Assembly: GCA_024763135.1 (NCBI GenBank)
Contig: JANTGD010000144.1
Span: 1 to 8,347, forward strand
DNA: 8,347 nt
Source: Thiotrichales bacterium
GTDB taxonomy: Bacteria; Pseudomonadota; Gammaproteobacteria; UWMA-0217
Reading direction: 5' to 3'
Under the pieces are notes generated by a model, which worked only from the letters and a program-made list of their open reading frames with translations, had not been told where the DNA came from and made no database searches. The translations under genes and the position numbers were made by a program. Below are positions 5,264 through 8,347 of this stretch, in pieces (position 1 is the stretch's first letter; the number at the start of each line of letters is the position of its first letter).

Positions 5264-5467
5264 ACCTGACTCCTTCTCAATAAAATTCTCGTAGTTTTTA
5301 CAAATTAGTTTAAAATAAGCTTACTACTCATTAGTAAATCAGTGCAACACGTTTCCGCATCATTGAATTCGCATCGAATAATTTATTGCGTGAATATACT
5401 GTGAAATAGATTTCTTTTCTACGGACAAATCCATTCTTGAGAACCTCAGAACCTTAGTGAAGCATTT

Positions 5468-5596
5468 TCAGATGCTAGCGGGGCCTGCTAAACGTTCCGT
5501 AGAGCACAGAGCAACGATACGAGTACGAGCCATGGCGCTTTGTTTAGGCAATGGTTGCTCCTTCAGAAAAAATATAACGTGAGATCTTGCTCGCAT
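5468..5596 (-). CDS. Possible short ORF, 42 residues, doubtful
   Basis: From ATG 5594-5596 the minus strand reads MRARSHVIFFLKEQPLPKQS, then AMARTRIVALCSTERLAGPA, with a stop at 5468-5470. The frame is open further upstream to about 5665. The residue mix is protein-like, and the DNA is the GC-richer part of the gap. No ribosome site is visible. It could equally be a relic of a repeated mobile unit or a structured RNA. Confidence 0.2.
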   Translation of the reverse strand: MRARSHVIFFLKEQPLPKQSAMARTRIVALCSTERLAGPASI

Positions 5597-5954
5597 AGCG
5601 CCTCCCAAAGGGCCAGGCACAAGCACTTGTACGGCGCTCCGGGACTTGGAGGGGGCTTACGTTTCTCTGCGGACCAGGCCTTGTCCACAATGATTGGGCT
5701 TATTTAAGCGTTGCAGAGCTTTCTACACACCCCATCAGTACAACCACACTTGCCGAACCACAAATCACTATCATTCCTCATAATATTGATTTTCCGTTAA
5801 GGCTCCGATAAATCCACAATCTCATCAGTGACTACATTCATCTTCATCGCACTACCAGCAAGCCTGATTAAGAATATGACCCAAATAGCTGTGCATTATT
5901 ACCATTACTATAGGTAAAAGAAAACATTCTTATCGTGTAATCAGCAACTTACAA

Positions 5955-6011
5955 ACATGGCATGTAGATTGCGTTACGCATAGCAAGACCCCATATTGGG
6001 TTCCCTGAACC
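5955..6011. promoter_or_regulatory. Cluster of three short palindromes upstream of the flavoprotein gene
   Basis: ACATG-G-CATGT (5955-5965), TGCGT-T-ACGCA (5970-5980) and GGTTC-CCT-GAACC (5999-6011) are each perfect over 5-bp arms. They lie within 85 bases of ATG 6038. They could be operator half-sites or a 5'-leader structure. The three differ in sequence, so one dimer binding all three is unlikely. Confidence 0.3.
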
Positions 6012-6037
6012 ATTACACTACTCAAAAGGAGTGCAGT

Positions 6038-7321
6038 ATGAAAAAACCACATGTCGTCGTTTTAGGAGGCAATTTTGCAGGTCTCGGGAGCGCTCAAAAG
6101 ATTCGTGCTTATGCAGAAGACAGTGTAGATATCACACTGATCGACCGAAAAAATTATTTGCTCTATGTTCCGAATATTCCAGCAGAGGTTTTCGAGAATC
6201 AAGACCCCGAAAAAGACCTCACAATGGAGCTTTACCCTGTACTGAAGAAGGATAACGTCAACTTTATTCAGGGAGAAATAAACGGGATAGATGTCGACAA
6301 TCGTGCTGTAACCTACATTCCGGCAGAACGCCCGGGCGCGGAGCCGCAGTCCATTCAATATGATTATCTAGTAATTGCGCTCGGGAATCGCTTGGCTTTT
6401 GACAAAATAGAAGGATTTGCCGAGTTTGGGGATACGGTTTCAGATTTTTATCATGGTAATAAACTCCGAGAAAAGCTGCACAATGGAACTTACAAGGGTG
6501 GCCCGATCGTTGTGGGTTCTGCGTTATTTCACCAGGGTAACGGCGCACATGGACTGGAGCCATACCCCGGCGGTAGCATTCCTGATGCGCTCGCAGCCTG
6601 CGAAGGTCCACCAGTTGAAGTTGCCCTGACGATTGCTGATTGGTTGAAAAGACATAATATCGGTGACGCCAGCAAGGTCACGATTACAACACCCGGCGAA
6701 ATGATTGCAGAGGATGCCGGAGAAAAAGTCGTTGGGCAACTCCTTGATGCTGCTGGAAAAATGGGTTTCAACTACGTAAACAATACTGGCGATATTGTCC
6801 GGCTCACTGAAGATACAATTGAATTTCAAAACGGCCAGAAGATCGATGCCGAGCTCAAAATTCTATTTCCTGATTGGGTGCCACACGCTTTCTTAAAAGA
6901 TCTTCCAATTACAGATGACCAGGGTTTTGTTATTACCGACTTGTATATGCGAAATCCAAAATACCCGGAGATCCTTGCCGCGGGTGACTGCGCTGCAGTT
7001 ACAGTTCCGAAACTCGGCGCTATCGGACATCAGGAATGCGATATCGTAGGCAGACAAATTGCCCGAGACCGGGGGAAGATGAGCGAAGAAGAAGCCGATC
7101 AGAAATTAAAACCAGTCGTTTTCTGCATTGGCGACATGGGGGGCGGTAAAGGATTTTATATCCGCTCAAACTCCTGGTTTGGAGGTGATACTCAGGTCCT
7201 AAAAATGGGACGGGTACCATATATGCTCAAGATGCAGTACAAGACGCTATTTATGAGCACCAAAGGAAAAACACCACCCTGGGGTAACGAAGTAGCAGAG
7301 TTTCTCGCTGAAAATCTATAG
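6038..7321 (+). CDS. FAD/NAD(P)-binding oxidoreductase, sulfide:quinone oxidoreductase-like
   Basis: At 427 residues it is the normal size for the SQR/NDH-2 class. ATG 6038 is chosen because AAGGAG (6026-6031) sits six bases before it; an in-frame ATG at 5996 has no such site. It has an N-terminal Rossmann motif VVVLGGNFAGLG (residues 6-17) and LIDRKNY ending the second strand. DYLVIALGN (109-117) and the C-terminal FAD motif AAGDCA (314-319) follow. C188 (ACEGPP) and C363 (FCIGDMGGG) sit where SQR carries the two cysteines of its sulfur-bridging redox site. The third cysteine seen near residue 128 in many SQRs is absent. It would sit on the inner membrane and pass electrons from sulfide, or another donor, to quinone. 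NDH-2 is the main alternative. It heads a likely operon with the next two genes. Confidence 0.75.
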   Translation: MKKPHVVVLGGNFAGLGSAQKIRAYAEDSVDITLIDRKNYLLYVPNIPAEVFENQDPEKDLTMELYPVLKKDNVNFIQGEINGIDVDNRAVTYIPAERPGAEPQSIQYDYLVIALGNRLAFDKIEGFAEFGDTVSDFYHGNKLREKLHNGTYKGGPIVVGSALFHQGNGAHGLEPYPGGSIPDALAACEGPPVEVALTIADWLKRHNIGDASKVTITTPGEMIAEDAGEKVVGQLLDAAGKMGFNYVNNTGDIVRLTEDTIEFQNGQKIDAELKILFPDWVPHAFLKDLPITDDQGFVITDLYMRNPKYPEILAAGDCAAVTVPKLGAIGHQECDIVGRQIARDRGKMSEEEADQKLKPVVFCIGDMGGGKGFYIRSNSWFGGDTQVLKMGRVPYMLKMQYKTLFMSTKGKTPPWGNEVAEFLAENL

Positions 7322-7351
7322 CTAAATAAAAATATTTCAAAGGTATTTCTT

Positions 7352-7864
7352 ATGGAACAATACAAGTATAAGCAAGCAGCGATCTTTGATAACGCCGCAG
7401 ATGCTCAGTTTCTATATCAACGTATAAAACGTGATGAACATAGCGATACCCTAGTATTCTTACTCTCCCCTGCGGATATCGGGAATTCTGATCGAATTCT
7501 CGAGCCCGAAGGAGATCAGATCGCATCTTCAATAGTAAAGAAAGCGTTTTTAGGCGGCGCCGGTGGTGGCGCCACCGGTGCTGCAGCCTCTCTTGTAGCA
7601 GGTGCGTTAAAGCTGGTAATTTTTGCCAGCCATCCAGTATTAGCCAGCCTTGTCGCTATCGGATATGGTTCTGCGTTAGGGGCTACAGGTGGTGCACTGA
7701 TTGGAGAAAACCTGAAGGAAGACATGTTTTTAGGCATCCTGGAGGATGCCCTTAAACAAGGACACTGGGTTGTCATTGGTCACGCAACTACCCGGGACAA
7801 GGCAGAGAACATTAAAACTCTGATGAATGAAGTCCCCAACAACCGAAGAACAGTAACAAACTAG
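7352..7864 (+). CDS. Glycine-zipper membrane protein, hypothetical, 170 residues
   Basis: It begins 30 bases after the flavoprotein gene, with AAAGG about nine bases before the ATG, so it is probably co-transcribed. A soluble alpha/beta N-terminal part (residues 4-60) is followed by FLGGAGGGATGAAASLVAGAL and then SALGATGGALIGEN. These are two small-residue hydrophobic stretches (about 67-93 and 96-118) with G-x-x-x-G spacing, as in glycine-zipper hairpins. The C-terminal part (124-165, DALKQGHWVVIGHATTRDKAENI) looks like a strand-helix repeat of the N-terminal fold. The layout resembles small stress-linked membrane proteins that insert a glycine-rich hairpin between two ferredoxin-like halves. 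Function unknown; no catalytic motif seen. Confidence 0.75.
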   Translation: MEQYKYKQAAIFDNAADAQFLYQRIKRDEHSDTLVFLLSPADIGNSDRILEPEGDQIASSIVKKAFLGGAGGGATGAAASLVAGALKLVIFASHPVLASLVAIGYGSALGATGGALIGENLKEDMFLGILEDALKQGHWVVIGHATTRDKAENIKTLMNEVPNNRRTVTN

Positions 7865-7927
7865 GAACATTCATTTAGGAGAAGATCAATCTTACAAACT
7901 CTAGACTTACACTAAAGTTAAGCACAT

Positions 7928-8347
7928 ATGAATCAGCACTTACGCCAGATGAAGAGTGAAAAAATCGCTATTGTCGTAATATTCGCTATTGGTATCAGCG
8001 CAATGGGTTGGTTCTATTTTCAATACCAATCATCACATCCCCGGACTCACGATGCTTATATACAAGCAAATACAGTCAACATTAATGCACGAATACCAGG
8101 ACAAATTACCCGCGTAGAGGTCGGCTCTTATCAGTCTGTAAGGAAAAATGATGTTCTCCTTGTATTGGATGATACTGATTATAAGCTTTCAGAGCAGCAG
8201 GCACAGATTAACCTTGATCAGGCTAAAGCAAAGCTTGCGATAATAAAAGCTCGATTGTCTGAAAGCCAGGCCGAGGCGGTTGTACGCTCTCAGGAATTAA
8301 CCGATGCCAAACGCAATGATGAACGCATTCAGGAGCTTTCACGTAAA
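7928..8347 (+). CDS. HlyD/EmrA-type membrane fusion protein, N-terminal part (runs off the window)
   Basis: The first 140 codons are present and the frame is open to the last base. An upstream in-frame stop lies at 7919-7921, so ATG 7928 or 7949 is the start; neither has a strong ribosome site. One membrane span lies near the N-terminus (about residues 13-32, IAIVVIFAIGISAMGWFYF). After it comes RTHDAYIQANTVNINARIPG, the hallmark of EmrA/AaeA/HlyD proteins. The first half of the biotinyl-lipoyl domain follows (to VRKNDVLLVLDDTDYK), then the start of the alpha-helical hairpin (86-140, rich in Q, A, K, E). It would bridge an inner-membrane exporter (MFS or ABC) to an outer-membrane channel. It lies 63 bases after the glycine-zipper gene with no terminator between, so it is probably the same operon. 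The pump gene should follow outside the window. Confidence 0.88.
   Translation, partial: MNQHLRQMKSEKIAIVVIFAIGISAMGWFYFQYQSSHPRTHDAYIQANTVNINARIPGQITRVEVGSYQSVRKNDVLLVLDDTDYKLSEQQAQINLDQAKAKLAIIKARLSESQAEAVVRSQELTDAKRNDERIQELSRK

Larger units (their letters stand above)
5264..6037. other. Long intergenic region with a GC-richer structured block and upstream palindromes
   Basis: No ordinary gene is supported. About 5470-5700 is richer in GC than its flanks and holds nested inverted repeats: GCGCC 5598-5602 with GGCGC 5633-5637, and inside it ACAAG-CA-CTTGT at 5619-5630. The rest is AT-rich. Three palindromes lie close to the 6038 gene at 5955-5965, 5970-5980 and 5999-6011. Confidence 0.5.

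Noticed and set aside
5996..6037. ATG at 5996 as the flavoprotein start
   Set aside because: It adds 14 residues unlike the family N-terminus and lacks a ribosome site, while ATG 6038 has AAGGAG at ideal spacing.
1..8347. CRISPR array
   Set aside because: No regularly spaced direct repeats were seen anywhere in the window.

Overview
The window looks like an accessory region of a gammaproteobacterial chromosome, probably marine or environmental. The pointers are an IS407-type IS3 element, a tRNA-Leu 3' end typical of this class, and an RND/EmrA-type membrane fusion protein. The organism is inferred from style only; no phylogenetic marker gene is present.

Layout. Positions 1-364 are AT-rich with no supportable gene. 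Positions 365-756 (minus) hold the decayed C-terminus of a type III restriction (Res) helicase-nuclease subunit with a visible frame switch. It abuts a head-truncated gene on the plus strand (716-1183) that overlaps a P-loop ATPase gene (1141-2079). The ATPase gene is broken by an in-frame TAG and by an apparent 1-base loss near its 3' end. Just past it, 2091-2114 matches the 3' end of a tRNA-Leu gene without the rest of the tRNA, the classic scar of an integrative-element attachment site.

Positions 2249-3729 are a small minus-strand XRE-family regulator gene split by a complete 1189-bp IS407-like insertion sequence (2315-3503) with a 4-bp target duplication (GGTC). Joining the two flanks across the duplication restores a continuous 95-residue frame. 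Divergent to it lies a short plus-strand set: two unrecognised small ORFs (3832-4002, 4007-4297) and an excisionase-like gene (4294-4491). Together they look like the control end of an integrative element, with no integrase in view. A frameshifted IS630-type transposase remnant follows (4553-4865).

Positions 5024-5263 (minus) encode a small single-span membrane protein. Positions 5264-6037 contain no clear gene. They include a GC-richer block (about 5470-5700) with nested inverted repeats and a possible short minus-strand ORF, and three short palindromes just upstream of the next gene. From 6038 the DNA looks like intact, collinear genes: an SQR/NDH-2-type flavoprotein (6038-7321), a glycine-zipper membrane protein (7352-7864) and the start of a HlyD/EmrA-like membrane fusion protein (7928 to the window edge). 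The close spacing suggests one operon.

Overall, the left two thirds is a graveyard of mobile and defence DNA around a probable att site, and the right third is a healthy operon linking redox chemistry and the cell envelope.
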